A DNA stretch of 64,000 nt from Sclerurus mexicanus. Taxonomy: Eukaryota > Chordata > Aves > Passeriformes > Furnariidae. Made by a program: the position numbers and the translations under genes. Under the pieces are notes generated by a model that was not told where the DNA came from, did no database searches, and worked only from the letters and a program-made list of their open reading frames with translations. Below, piece by piece: positions 50,232 to 62,400 of this stretch. The stretch's first letter is position 1, and every line of letters starts with the position of its first letter. The stretch is from positions 1,660,101 through 1,724,100 of the forward strand of contig VWZF01004785.1 of the NCBI GenBank assembly GCA_013396755.1, given 5' to 3'.

Positions 50232-51938
50232 CAGCCGGGTTTACTGATGGCCAGGGTTTTGCTCAGGACGTGGGAGCCGCCCTCTGTGTGCGTCTCCCTA
50301 ATCTCATCCTGCAGCCTCTCCGGTCACCCCTTTCTGCACTAATCAAAACTGAGGTTCACCGGGCAAGTGTTAGCCTTGGTGACAGGCAAGAGAACAACCT
50401 AAAGTGACCTGGCAGCTAGACGTGAATTTTGCTAGAAGAGAGAGAAGAGGTAGACGTGGATCAGGCTCGTTCACCTCAGCAGTTGAATGCTGACACCCAG
50501 CAATAAACACATTGCAGAACTGCTGACAAACCCCTGAGATTGCTTACAAAATCCTGGGATTCCTGAGAGAGAGAGAGGTAGTGGAAGAAGTCTACTTTTA
50601 TTTTTCCAGGCTGTCTCACTTTAAATTTCTTAGCTGTATAGCTTCCATTTTTGAAACTCTTTAGGAGGAGCTATTGGTATTATTTTTAATCTTAATCTCT
50701 TTGAGACTGGCTTTTGCTTACTTTATCTGCACTGTGTTATCTTCAGAGCATTGCTCTCGGTTTTCACGAGGTGAATACATCAGGTTTCCAGTGATACTGC
50801 TTCCTACAAAAGAATTTAACTAAAGCCCTGTTTTTTTCATGCTTTTGACTGGAGCATCTATGCAAAATCTCTGGCAGTCTATATATTTTGCTTACCATAA
50901 TGTGAATGTACCTTACTAAGTAACACAGATTATGTGACTCTTAACATAAAAACAAAATGCTTTTCAGATGCTATATTTGTAAACTAAACATACATTCCTG
51001 TGATGCCACTGAGGAGAATCAAGCCATTTGTTAGTGTGGATTTGAGGAGTCATCTTAACAACATTATATAACTGTTTTAGGGAGGGGAAGGAAGAAAAAT
51101 TGTCCTTTTTAGCCTTCAGGGGAATTTTAAGTACACAAAATGTAATTACTCAGCTTGAAATTCATCCAGGAAACTAGAATTAACCACCTTCCTCTCACAA
51201 AAAAATATAATAGGATCATATGACAATCATGAGTTTCAATTTAAAAGTGAGAGACCGTGAATGAAAAGCCATTATTTAATGTGTGCTGATGCTTACTATT
51301 CTCAATTCTCTTTTGCAGTGAATGTGTTGCCATTTTCTGTTCACCTCATGCACTCTTCTAGACCCAAAGGCAACACAAGTGTTTTTGACTGACTTGCGTG
51401 TTCTGCTGGGGCATTCAGGGAGCTTTGTCACTGCTCATGGGCTCACGTGCAACCCACCAACCTATGTATATGGGCAAATATCCAAAATATCTTACTTAAA
51501 AAACAACAATCTTTTTAAAATATAGAAATACCTAACCTATAACTCAGTTGTTAAACTGTTCAGAATTTGCATTTCTGTCCCTTTCCCCATAGAGAAGCCA
51601 GCACTAATTCTCTGTTTTATCTTCAAATGTCGGTAAAGTACCAGCTCTTCTAATCTAATGCGCTTCAGAGAAACTCTAGTTTGTATATTTCAACAGGTGA
51701 AAAATACAACCCAGCAAAGACACGATTATAACACATTCAGATTTCTCTAGGTATATAAAAGTATGTGGATAAATCATCAAAACAATCCCACACTGCACAG
51801 ATAGTCCCTAATGTGAGTACATGCCATGTTATAGGTGGTGGGCAGAGTGGTGAGGCAGTTTCCCCTCTGGAGTGCAAGCTCCCTTTCCTGGAGCCTGCCT
51901 GTTAGCTCCTAGCTGGCAGACATGGCTGTGCAGCACAG
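50232..51938. other. Intergenic DNA between TRMT11 and ABRA-like gene
   Basis: AT-rich sequence with no recognised exon or repeat. A TATA-like TATATAAAAG lies at 51753-51762 on the plus strand. The segment may be a 5' intron of the ABRA-like gene if the donor at 50220 is used. Confidence 0.4.
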
Positions 51939-51948
51939 CCTTTTAAGG
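51939..51948 (+). promoter_or_regulatory. Perfect CArG box (putative SRF site)
   Basis: CCTTTTAAGG fits the CC(A/T)6GG consensus exactly. It lies 755 bp upstream of the ABRA-like start codon. Known ABRA/STARS genes act in, and respond to, MRTF/SRF signalling in muscle. The match is visible; the function is inferred. Confidence 0.45.
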
Positions 51949-52345
51949 GAGAACTATCTATTCTGGTTTTGTCTTCTTCACTAAATAGGGTGTTGGAGAC
52001 AGCAACACACTCACTAACTGGGATTTCTGCTTCTCTTTGCAGTGCCTGATGAGCAAGATCCCCCTGCTTCCACCATGTACTGGCGTTTCAGCTCCACATA
52101 ATATTTTCTGTGCATAATAACTTCCGCAGTCTGTGGTAACCTTGTCGGCACAATGTGAATTTGTCCACCTTTAATCAGTGTGCAGGCAGGAGAAAAGCTT
52201 CCCACCCCTGTACATGGGTTGGTGTGCTGCCTCTCGGGGAATGGTTTGCTCTCTTCCCGGGTCAGCCAGCACTGCATCAGATTGTTTGGAAAGTCATCGG
52301 TGCTGCCAGGTACCAGGATAGAGTTTTTTAAAAGGCATAATTGCA

Positions 52346-52620
52346 AGAAGAGTAAGTACTGCACTACATTTTTGTTGCATGGAGGCTGTGGGACTGGCGG
52401 TACACTGTGTAACCTTGTAAGCATAACTTACTGCTCTGTGTTCCAACATTTCTTCTGAATTTCACCTGAATCTCTTTACTTTCTTCGTTGCCGGGGAATT
52501 ATGGATGGACTTAAAAAAATCTTCAGGTATTTAATGTCTTTTTCAGCATTGTCTTGCCTCTCACTTAAGCAAAAGTATTCCAAAAATTATCAAGCTGATT
52601 TGTTGTTTTATCCTTTACAG
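52346..52620 (+). other. Candidate 5'-UTR intron of ABRA-like gene
   Basis: A near-perfect donor AAGA|GTAAGT at 52351/52352 and a strong acceptor TGTTTTATCCTTTACAG ending at 52620 could remove a 269-bp leader intron. The acceptor is followed by an 82-nt leader and the start codon. The alternative donor at 50220 would make the intron 2.4 kb. Transcript data are needed to choose. Confidence 0.45.
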
Positions 52621-52702
52621 GTGACAGTGCACCCAAGAACCACAGTTACAACCAATCATTAATTTGCTTCCTGCTTGAGTGCCATAAAACATTTTTCAAG
52701 AA

Positions 52703-53161
52703 ATGGAAGGAGATAAAGGGCAGAGCGCTAAAGCTACCGGTGTGGTGGGCGACCTGAGGAAAAGTTGGCAGACCTGGGCAGAGGATCACATTGAGTATCA
52801 GAGAAAGAACCCGTTCAGCAGTGACGACAGGCTTGCATCCAAACCTGTGCATACCCACCGAGGAGATCCTACCTATGGGAGACCCCCTGAAGGGTCTCGG
52901 ACAGAGCAGAGAGGGAAAGATGCTCACTCACACGTGGGTAAGGAAGTAGAAGAGTTGTGCTTGATCATTAGAAACACTGGACAAGTGGGAGAAGATGGAC
53001 ATGTGAGTGTGACATTTGGGCAGCTGTTTGAAACATATGTGACTATTTCCAATAAAGTAGTGGGAATCTTGTTAAGAGCCAGAAAACACGGTCTGGTTCA
53101 TTTTGAAGGTGAAATGCTTTGGCAAGGAAAAGATGATGATGTGGTCATCACTTTACTATAG
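52703..53161 (+). CDS. ABRA-like Costars-domain protein, 152 aa
   Basis: A complete single-exon frame with ATG in a good context (GAAATGG). It follows an in-frame TAA at 52685, so no longer N-terminus is possible within this exon. The product matches the C-terminal half of actin-binding Rho-activating protein (ABRA, also called STARS). Residues about 16-40 carry DLRKSWQTWAEDHIEYQRKN followed by PFS, the actin-binding W-x2-W-A-x2-H motif. Residues about 55-75 hold the YGRPPEGSRTEQRGK linker. The last 75 residues form a Costars winged-helix domain ending ILLRARKHGLVHFEGEMLWQ and DDDVVITLL. Human ABRA is about 380 residues, so the long N-terminal region is absent. It is not ABRACL, which has only the Costars domain and a different sequence. 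The likely role is actin binding and MRTF/SRF signalling. It is divergent from TRMT11 and convergent with HINT3. Paralogue status is inferred; no decay is seen. Confidence 0.88.
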   Translation: MEGDKGQSAKATGVVGDLRKSWQTWAEDHIEYQRKNPFSSDDRLASKPVHTHRGDPTYGRPPEGSRTEQRGKDAHSHVGKEVEELCLIIRNTGQVGEDGHVSVTFGQLFETYVTISNKVVGILLRARKHGLVHFEGEMLWQGKDDDVVITLL

Positions 53162-54262
53162 TAAGGCTTTGTCATGGAATGAATTTTGCTGCATGGTTTC
53201 ATTTGGAAAAACTTATCTAGATACCATCTTGAAAGGTTTTCATTACAGAATTTCAACTCAGTTACTTACTGGGACATGAGCAGGAGAGAAAATTGGTGAG
53301 AAGGTTAAAGCATATTTTTGTAAGAATGGTAGAGATTTGGACAGACATTATGAGCTAATCCATCACACTGCTATTGGATTGTCCTTATTACCATCTACTA
53401 TCTTGTATATCACGGTTCTTCAAATAACTCCACTGGCTTACTGCTTTTAGATTTCTGAAAGTATAAATTTCTCACTTTCTACCATACAACACTGATCCTT
53501 GCAGGTCGTGAAATACTTGCTGCATGGGAGATTAGGATTTGTAAAATGTGGAATTGAAAACTTCTGTGAGAATTCATATACTTTTTCAAACAAAGAGCCT
53601 GGATATAGCAAAAGTTTAGGTTCAATTTCACACTGTTAAACTGAATAAATGGGAGCTATTTTCATGGAGATGAAAATTCCCAAACTTAAAAAAATATTGC
53701 AGCAAGGATATTTGATGGTTCCTAAATTTTTGTATCTTGCATGTATTTTGGAGAGCTGCACTAGTCCTGGTATTTAATAGTCTATTCTTATATTTTCTCC
53801 AAACCTTCTGTGTCCCTTGTTTTTTCACTTCTGTATCTCACACCATTTTTACTTGTTCCGTTCTTTCAGTGCTGTGTCATACCCTAGAAGGTCACAAAGC
53901 TCTGCAACTTTTTTGTTGAATTCAGCTGTACTCCTTCATAAGTAGGGTGCCACAATATAAAGACATGAAAGACAACAGAAGCTCTGTATTGGGGCACCTG
54001 TGCATTCGTAAGTTAAAAAAAAGGCTCTTCTTTCACCCAGATGTAGCAATGTTTTTCATAAGAGATCCAAATGTATAAATACAAGTGTAGCGGTGCAATC
54101 CCATACCTCATTAACCTGTGGCAGAGCTGTGCTTTCACAGCACAGTTGAGAACTCTCCAAACTGTTTAAAAGAAAAAAAAAAGGATTAATTATATAAAAT
54201 AGTTGTAATAGTGCTATTAAAAATAATCAGGAGCTGTATTTACAACAGTTCCCACCAATAAA
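53162..54262 (+). other. Probable 3' UTR of ABRA-like gene
   Basis: AT-rich sequence after the stop codon with AATAAA signals at 53644-53649 and 54257-54262. Either could be used. Nothing else was recognised in this stretch. Confidence 0.4.
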
Positions 54263-57194
54263 ACTGTATCATTAGAAATCTAAAGTTCTATTTTTTATCA
54301 GTGCAAATCAAAGCTTCCATGTGGTGTTAACTGCACTACTTGATGGGTCTTTAAAGTAAGATGCTCTCTTGCATCAAAAGGATATTAAAATTTAAATTAT
54401 GAACTTGCTGAAAGTGATGTTATTTTATACTATTTGTATAAAAGAACTTTTATTGCAACAAGCCTAAAACAATTTTTTTTTGTTTTGACATTTTCATCCA
54501 ATGGGGATTTGCCTGAGGATAAACCCTTTAACTGAGCAAATGAGAATATGGATTTCATTATCACTTTGTCTCTTTTTTTCCTATTGAAAAAACAATGAAA
54601 ATAGAAAAAAAGGAAGAAATTAGTGTGCTGAAATAAGTATATCTGGGGAACAGGAGAATCAGATGCAGGTAGAGAATGGGTAGGGAAACAGAGAGTGGGT
54701 TTTAATCACCACATCATTTTACCACATTGGAAACTGGGGAACATGTACTGCACCAGGCACTGCTGGTGTTTGTCCCTAGTTTTCAAACCTACTCCTTATC
54801 CCAAATAAATCTATGTCTTGCAGCTGAAAACCAGACATGTTTTTTGTGATCTTGACACTTATTAAAATGCTTTGGTTTTTTGGAAAAGCATCTCTTGCCA
54901 AAATCACATGAGCACACCTCTGGAGATTTCAGTGTTCCCATTAGATTAAGTCTTCACATACATTTGGATTTCAAAACAAATCAAGCTTTTTATAAAAGAG
55001 CTATGGAATGAGTTTTATTTAATTCTATCAGTTCTGAAATCCAGTCAGTTCTGCTGTAGTGTTAGTTCATAGCTTGCAGGAAGAAGCATCAGGTGCTTCA
55101 AATGTCACCAGCTGACTAACAGGATTGGTAATTATCAGGAAAAATAATATATTGCTAGAAATTGTACAAATAATCCATTGCAAGGCATACAGTTGATGCA
55201 GTGTGTAGTCTGAGCACCCCAAGATTTAAGTTCAGCTCATGTAAATTTACTAGTTCTTAATTAAGGCTGGCTCAAAGAGTTAAATATCAGGAGTCTATGC
55301 TCTCACTGCCATTTAAGTACTTACTGGCAGATGCTTATGCAGCCTCTGATGCACTTTCTCCTGCTGCTGGTTGATTTAAATACCCCTTGAGTATATCTAC
55401 AAGAGCTTTAAGCACACCTGCGATCAAAAGAGATAGAAGCAGAGCAAGCCCTTAATGACATGTCTTACTACTTTGTAAGCAGGTAAAAAACCCTTGCTCT
55501 ATCAGTATATTTTGAATAAAACTAAGGATTAATACATATATAAAAAATGATTATTTATAGAGGGATGGTGTTTTTTAAAACAATTATAGGGCCACATTTC
55601 CTGCCTGCCAGCTTTAGATAAGCTTTCTAGAAGCAGTGGCTGAAATCTATGTGCCCACGCAATGATTTTAAACACTGAGCTGCTAAACTGGGTCAGCATC
55701 CAGGCTGACAACTCTAATCTCGTGCTTCCAGCAATAGCCAGTATTCCAAAAAAAAACAGCTAAAGGATAGGTAATACAGTTGGTCAGCTTGCCCACTGAT
55801 ATACTCCAGAATAAAAAATTACTCCTGAAGGCTTAGTCATGAATGCGTAACATGACTCAATTTACTAGTTTACAAGTTTCACAAAAATCTGCTTCCTCAT
55901 CTGTGATGTGATTAATTAGCTCCTACAGATGAAATGGGAATGCAAACTTTTCAACACATAACTTTTTTTTCCCAGCAGCTCCCACTAGAGTAAATGGAAC
56001 AGAATTTATTGAATTGTTTTTGCAAAAATTGTAGCACATGAGGGTTTTTAGCATTACAGATTATTTGGAGTAGTAAGTAAACTCCAACATTCTAAAAGCT
56101 GTTCTTACCCTACTAGGTAACTTTCAGCTCTTGAAATCTCTCCGAAACTTCACTTCTCTGTGGCAGGCTCCCTCAGTGGTCTTCCTCTTCTTCCACTTGA
56201 AGGCTTGAACTCTCCATGTTTTGGACTGTATATCATGTAGGGATTATCTGTGGTTTGTCTTGTCAAACACTGAAGGCACTTTTCACCATTTCAATAAATG
56301 TTGCACATCAATTTGAAATGACAGAGTTTTTATGCAGCATTTTATTGTTTCCAATACTATTTTCACTGGTTTGCCTCCGTTTTTACACTTTTATTTACAG
56401 CTCACACTTAAAAAGACTTTGGAATATTTTGAGGACCTATTACCGATTTAAGCACATTGAAAACACTGTCTGCAGTCAAAACACAATTTTTTTTTTTAAT
56501 TTAACACCATTGTATATCTATTTCATCCTTCCAGAGGGAGCTTTTAGTACTTCAGCATAAAAGAGTTATTCTTTGGGTTCACATTAGGTTAGGAGTTTAC
56601 GTAAAACAATTGAGCAAAACAGTACAAATAAAGCTTTGTCATTCTTAAACAAGGTCAAAAAAGCAGCTTTTCTCAGGACTGCTAATACTGGATCAAAGAA
56701 CAGAGCCAGGGCAGTGGCTAAACAACTCTCCTTTGCTTCTTCAGGATCTTGAAGAGTAAGAGCTACTGAGTTCACTCACCTTATTGATCTTTGCTCCTTG
56801 GAAAGCTCTTCAGATGATTTTTGAAGTGTTAAAAAGACTAAAATCTTCTGTAGAAGAGGGTGACATAGTTAATGGGATTTGCTCACTGCCTGTTCCAGGG
56901 GATAGCCAGTAATTCAGAAACATATTCAAAGTATTAGGATAGGCTTTTCACAAAGTATTACTTTGCCTAATTAAAAAAATTATTTGCAGAGTCCAAGAAT
57001 GCTTGTCAATGTAGAAGGAAAATGAAGATGGTTCTGTGCTGAAAAACACTAACGAGATGTTGAGCATTCCTCAGTAATTAATGTCTATGTTTAACACTTC
57101 ATTGTTTGAGCTGGTTTGAGGCCTGTGTATTGCTGTCTGGGACAATTGGAATTCCCCATCTTGCTCATTAGCAATACACTGGTAGCTAGATTAC
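54263..57194. other. Intergenic DNA between ABRA-like gene and LTR
   Basis: AT-rich non-coding sequence. A 114-codon plus-strand frame at 56216-56560 is rich in Phe, Ile and Leu, as expected from AT-rich chance frames, and has no family signature. Confidence 0.5.
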
Positions 57195-57788
57195 ATCCGG
57201 ATTTTTATCTTTACAGTCTTACCATTAGTGTAATCCTTCTCAAAAGTTAAGGTATAGAACTTGACCTCTGTGCCTCTGTGTACATTTGCCAACGTTCTCA
57301 ATCTGGCTGGGATGGAGGTAACTTTCTTCAGAGCAGCCCATGTTTTGGGTTTGACTGGAACAGTGCTGGTAACACTGTGGTGTTCTGGCGATTGCTGAGC
57401 AATGTGTGCACAGCATAAAGGCCTTCTTTTTCTGCTCTGCCCCCTCCAGTGGGCAAAAGTCTTGGAGTGGGTACAGCATGTACACCAGACACAGACTGAC
57501 CAACAGGGACATTCCATGTCATGTAATGTCTGCTCAGCAATAAAAGCTGAGGAGAGGGCTTTTTTTTTTTGAGGGGTGGAGGCCATTGATACTGGCCTGC
57601 TTGTGGGAGGTCATGAGGGGATTACCTTTGAATTGCATACTTTGGTTTTTTATTTCCTCTTTCTTTCACATATTAAACTGTCTTTATCTCAACCCATGAG
57701 TTTTCTTATTTTGCTCTTTCTGTTCTTCCATCCTGCTGGGGCCAGGGGTGAAGAGTGAGCAAGGGGCTATCTAGGGTCAACCCCCCAG
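57195..57788 (+). mobile_element. Solo LTR of an avian endogenous retrovirus
   Basis: The sequence follows LTRs of bird endogenous retroviruses (ERVL/ERVK-like, common in passerines). It has the GGGATGGAGGTAACTTTCTTC block near 57309, the GCCCCCTCCAGTGGGCAAAAG block near 57439, and an AATAAA signal in CTCAGCAATAAAAGCTG at 57534-57550. Further on are the characteristic TTAAACTGTCTTTATCTCAA near 57674 and a terminal GGGTCAACCCCCC near 57774-57786. No gag, pol or env sequence and no second LTR lie nearby, so it is a solo, diverged copy. Borders are approximate, especially the 5' one; target-site duplications were not found by eye. Confidence 0.8.
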
Positions 57789-57830
57789 TCAACTATTCCA
57801 CTGCACTGCAAGATCATTCCAAGATTAGCA

Positions 57831-59450
57831 TTTATTCTGTTTATTAATCCTTTTTGACAACAATTCATGTTGGTACTTTAAATATTACATTTCAAAGTTA
57901 AGTACAGTTACATAAATTAATTACAAATCAGAACACATGCACAATATTAACTCTTGAAAGATCTTAATGTTCAGGTATTTCCCAAAGCTAGGAGCCAGCT
58001 CAAACCTCATCTATTGCACAGAAGTAGTCAAAGTTCAGTGGCTTTAAGTTGCACTTTTCTTACCAAATGTCAGAAATTAAAACCCTAAAGGGCTGTAAAT
58101 GAGATGTGAGTGCCCATGAATAAGAATGACAAGATGGTAGGAAGAAGATCTTACAGAGAGGTGTAAACTCTTCCAGGTAGAAAATGCTGTTCCTACAGAG
58201 GTGGGTACTCGCTGAAGTACTGTAAGAATATTACAATACATCTTATCACTAAGGCAACAAGTGCTGGATCCGTGGAAAACACAGAATATTATGTTCAAGG
58301 AAACTTGCAGGTGGAACAGACATCATCAATTCAGCTGCATTAGTTCGGCACGAAGACACGCTCTGTGAACAAACAGAATCCACTCCATGTTTTCTAGAGT
58401 CTTAACTTTCCAAACAGTCTGCCTCATTATGGTAGTGAAAAACAAAGTGCTAGCATTCTTGATTAGAGTCACAGAGCAAAGGCAAATGTTCAGCAGGTTC
58501 CTTAAGCAACTTGACGTGTTCCAATTTTGGGCTGAGTCCCTGCTATCCCAAATTCAAATCACATGGCTCTTATGTAAACCTGCCACACACTCACTGCACC
58601 AAAGACCTGTTTCTCTTATGACTTCATTTAGAATATAAATTTGGCCAAGGCATTAGTAATCTCCAAGGAACGTCCAGTGAGAATAATATCAGAAAATCTG
58701 GATTTTTGTATCTACTGTCACACAGAAGTGTGGTATATTAAATCCATTCCTCTGAGCTCTTAACATTTTTTGTAAACATACCATAACTAGTTTCAAATAT
58801 TGTGCATATTAGAGGGAAAAAAAATCTTTAGGTCCAACATACAACACAAACTATATTCTATGCTATACAGTATTATCGCATCTTGGGCACATATTGTATT
58901 GACATTTACTATGTCATTGTGATGCAAACAAGACAGGTAACATTGAAGTGGTTTAGCACCAGAAAGTTAGTAGTGTGCTTTCAGCCATGTATCTGCTAAT
59001 AAATAGGCATAAGCAACATATCATACAAATGCAGATGGAAACTTATGTCTTAAATGTTACCTACAATCCCGGAACAATGCATCCTTGGACTGGAAAATGG
59101 AAGCTTGATTCCTCAAGAAATACTCCCTTTGGTACCATGTACATGCTGTTACTCATAACTTGCTGCCTTAGTTGCAGTACATTTCACTGCTATACCCTGC
59201 CTTTCATTAGGAAAAGTTCTCTGCCTCTGTGCCTGTGTGCATTATGCATGTATATACCCAAATACAAAATTGTCAGGGAAGTATACAGACTGAGTATCCA
59301 AATTGGAGAAAAAGGTTGGCAACTACAAATCCTGTGTGCCTTTCCTCATAAGGAACTAAAGCTTTTTTTATCTTAGAACATTATTGGCAACATCAAACTG
59401 TGCAACCTTAAATAAGAGCTCAAAGACAAACTGGCTAATGACACAAGCTT
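57831..59450 (-). other. HINT3: Probable HINT3 3' UTR
   Basis: Two minus-strand AATAAA signals lie close together at 57840-57845 and 57831-57836, about 1.6 kb after the HINT3 stop codon and some 45 bp before the LTR edge. No recognisable coding or repeat sequence lies between. Shorter transcripts are also possible. Confidence 0.45.
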
Positions 59451-59498
59451 TCAGCTGGCAGCATTTTCACTCTGCAGTCTCTCAATCAGCTGTTCGGC
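59451..59498 (-). CDS. HINT3: HINT3 terminal exon 5
   Basis: Fifteen codons plus TGA, AEQLIERLQSENAAS. The acceptor is TTTCGTAG. The match to the human C-terminus (LIEKLR-type) places it. Confidence 0.9.
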   Translation of the reverse strand, partial: AEQLIERLQSENAAS

Positions 59499-62400
59499 CT
59501 ACGAAAGAGAGAAAGCAATGCATTAACTACACCTTGGGCTTTCAGTTTACTGAAAATTCCACTTTAAAAACAGTGACACTGACAAAGCATTTACTTTTCA
59601 CTTTCAGAGACAAAGCATACAACAGAAGCAAAACAACACTTGCTTTCAGCAGCAAACTCTCACAGTTTCCATCAAACTCCCACAAGGCGATGAGAAAAGT
59701 TAACATAACCTATGACAGTCAGAGGATGTTTGAGCAAATAGCAGTTCTATTGAAGCACTGTGATTTTAAAGAGCTCAGAAGTGCTCAGCACAACCAAGTG
59801 ATGAGACCTGTCAGCCTTTACTTTTTTTGTCAGTCCTACTGAATTAAACTTTTAATTTGAGCTAGTGCTAGAGGTTTTATTGAGATCTCCAAAGGAACTA
59901 CATTAAAAGGTGAAAAGCTTAAGTTTGGCATATTTTAAGTACACACAGCAAAAATGCAATCAGCTACTTAGGGCAGGAACAACTCAATAGGATTTCAATA
60001 GTTACTGCAGTTTATTTGCAAATAAAGCTACATAAAACACAGAGCAACCAAAAATGAAGTTATCTGAATCTTGATTTGCATTCTTAAATAAGTACCACAT
60101 TCAAGACACTATAATTAAAAAAACAAACAAACAAACCAACCAAACCCAGCACCAACCCAAGAACATTTTCCAACTTGACAAAAGGGCAAAATACCTTTTA
60201 AAGTGCATCCCTATTGGATAACCAGAGTTCATACAGATCTCCCTGAGCTAGTCGAAGATGATAATAATAATCAGTGAAACTACACAGCTGTGCTTATTTG
60301 AGGCCCAAATACCTGTAAGATGCTAAACAACTCAGCAGACACATCTGCTTTTTCTGAACTAGGTGAGACCTTCAGCAAGGTACCACCAAGTTTCTTCTCT
60401 GTAAGAGGCTGTCTGTATTCTTTAGATGAGACAGACATTTTCTAGAAACTTCGATTCAGGGCTGTGTAATACCAGGATGCTGCAGCTACATTGCAAGGAG
60501 AGGTGCTTTGCTGTATCAAAGCAGTGAGAGTGAGCCTTAGATCTTGAGGGAGATGTTTTCAAAGTGCTTTAGTCAGTGCCAGTTCAGTCTCACTGCTTAT
60601 CTCTACTGGCAAAAATCAGCAAAACCTGACACAAATCAGTACAAACAATGTTTTTGTAAAGCAGACACATTAGTCTAAAGATGAAAAGGTGAGGAAAAAC
60701 CACGTGAACTGATAAATGCATTCATTAGGTGGCTATGTTTTCACCTACACTGGATGAACCAGGGTATGTACAGAACAGTCCATCACATTTGAATGTACCC
60801 TTTTAAATTAAAACACAAATATTTACCAAGTGTCTACAGAAGCATGTCACAGAACCTGAGCTTCACTGAAGATCCAGAACTACTATACTGTTTACTGCTA
60901 GTTAGCACTCAATTTCCCTTAACAGGTAACCACCTTAATGTTTATGCTATTGTATTTTCCTCAAATATATTTTCATGCAAAATATACCTAATTAAGAATT
61001 ATAGTAGCAACAAAAAGAATTGGTGAAAGTTAAAAGGTTAGAAAGACATCACATTTTCAGCTTGCAACTGAAAACCTACTGAAAAGCTCATCTGCATTTC
61101 ACTTACCGTGATAAACCAGTAGGAATTGACTCTGTAATAGAGCCTGGATAAGAATCCTAGCTGACTGGCTGGGGCCAGGACGTGAAGATGCAAGTGGGAT
61201 ATTGAGCAGAAGGGAGGCCAGTGAAAACCCATTCTTTAGAAAAGGAAAAGAAGTAAAAGATAACGGTGATGTTAATTCAGGTAGAAATGGAACATCGCAG
61301 GTTATTTAACACGGTAATGGGATTAACAACGCATCACATCTTCCTTGTACATAAAGGCAAGAACAAAATATGCCCTTTCATGATACCACAAAAAAAGCTT
61401 CTCAAAACCTCATTAACCTCCTTCCTCCCTCCCATCTCTGCATTTAAGACAAATTTTTTTAGAAAGGAGTTACAAGAAAAAGTATCTTAAATGTGTCCTA
61501 TTTAGTTTTCAGCTGGAAAGCCAACTATCAATTTTAATCATGAAGGCCCAGCTCCCTATTTCTCTACACTGTTTAAATTATGTTACAGTTTACTTCAGCT
61601 ATCAAAGGCATTGCCTTAAATTACAAGGTCCAGCACTGAAATCATATGAACGCAGGTATGACTGAAACACAATGCAGTGCCCTTGAATAAGACGAAGTTA
61701 CACCTCTCTTCTGGCATCAAGGATGCAGAGCATATTCTCAGCAGATACACAAAAAAACATCCTTTTAGGTAAGTTCTTTGAAGTGCCCTCTCTATTCCAA
61801 GATGGGGTTAATAAAGAATCTCAGAGCTAAGATGCAACCTGCGGTGGAATTTCATCAGACAAAAAGTTCACACTCAATGCCAGCAGATTCTACTTGAGAA
61901 ATCATGCAACAAGTGAACGTGGACCTGATTTCTTCAATAAATCATACTGCAGTTTTTGCCACCGTCTCTGAAATAATATTCTGAAAAGTAAAAAACACAC
62001 TCAATAGACAGAAGGTTTCCATTACATACCTTACATCATTCAAGTCACTAAAGTTATTTTTCTGTAGGACAGCTTTTCCAACTTCCATCATTCTCTTCAC
62101 TATTAAACACAGAATTTCATTAAAAAAGGTATTCTTCAGAATATTAACTTCAACAGGCTGATTACATTGAGATTACAAACAAGCATTTTTTTAAAATATA
62201 AACACTGTAACTACTCCTATTCAAACACAATCAAGAGAGTGTGTACAATGACTGACTTGAAAATTGCCACTGCTACCACCTTCCACCCTAGTGATGTTTT
62301 TAAGTGTGGTATTATTCTAAGAACTTCGGCCAAAGCCATGCTACCACCACACCCTTATCAAAACACAAAACAAAACCCAAAAAAACAAACCAACCAACCA

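Noticed and set aside
52014..52424. 136-codon minus-strand frame just upstream of the ABRA-like gene
   Set aside because: No family signature. It overlaps the candidate leader exon on the opposite strand, and one chance frame of this size is unsurprising in 64 kb.
52621..53161. ABRA-like frame as a dead processed retrocopy
   Set aside because: The coding part is uninterrupted and ends at the family's natural C-terminus, no poly(A) tract follows the stop, and a canonical splice acceptor precedes the leader. A live gene fits better, though a retained retrogene is not fully excluded.
57191..57586. 131-codon minus-strand frame
   Set aside because: It is antisense to the solo LTR and has no protein similarity.
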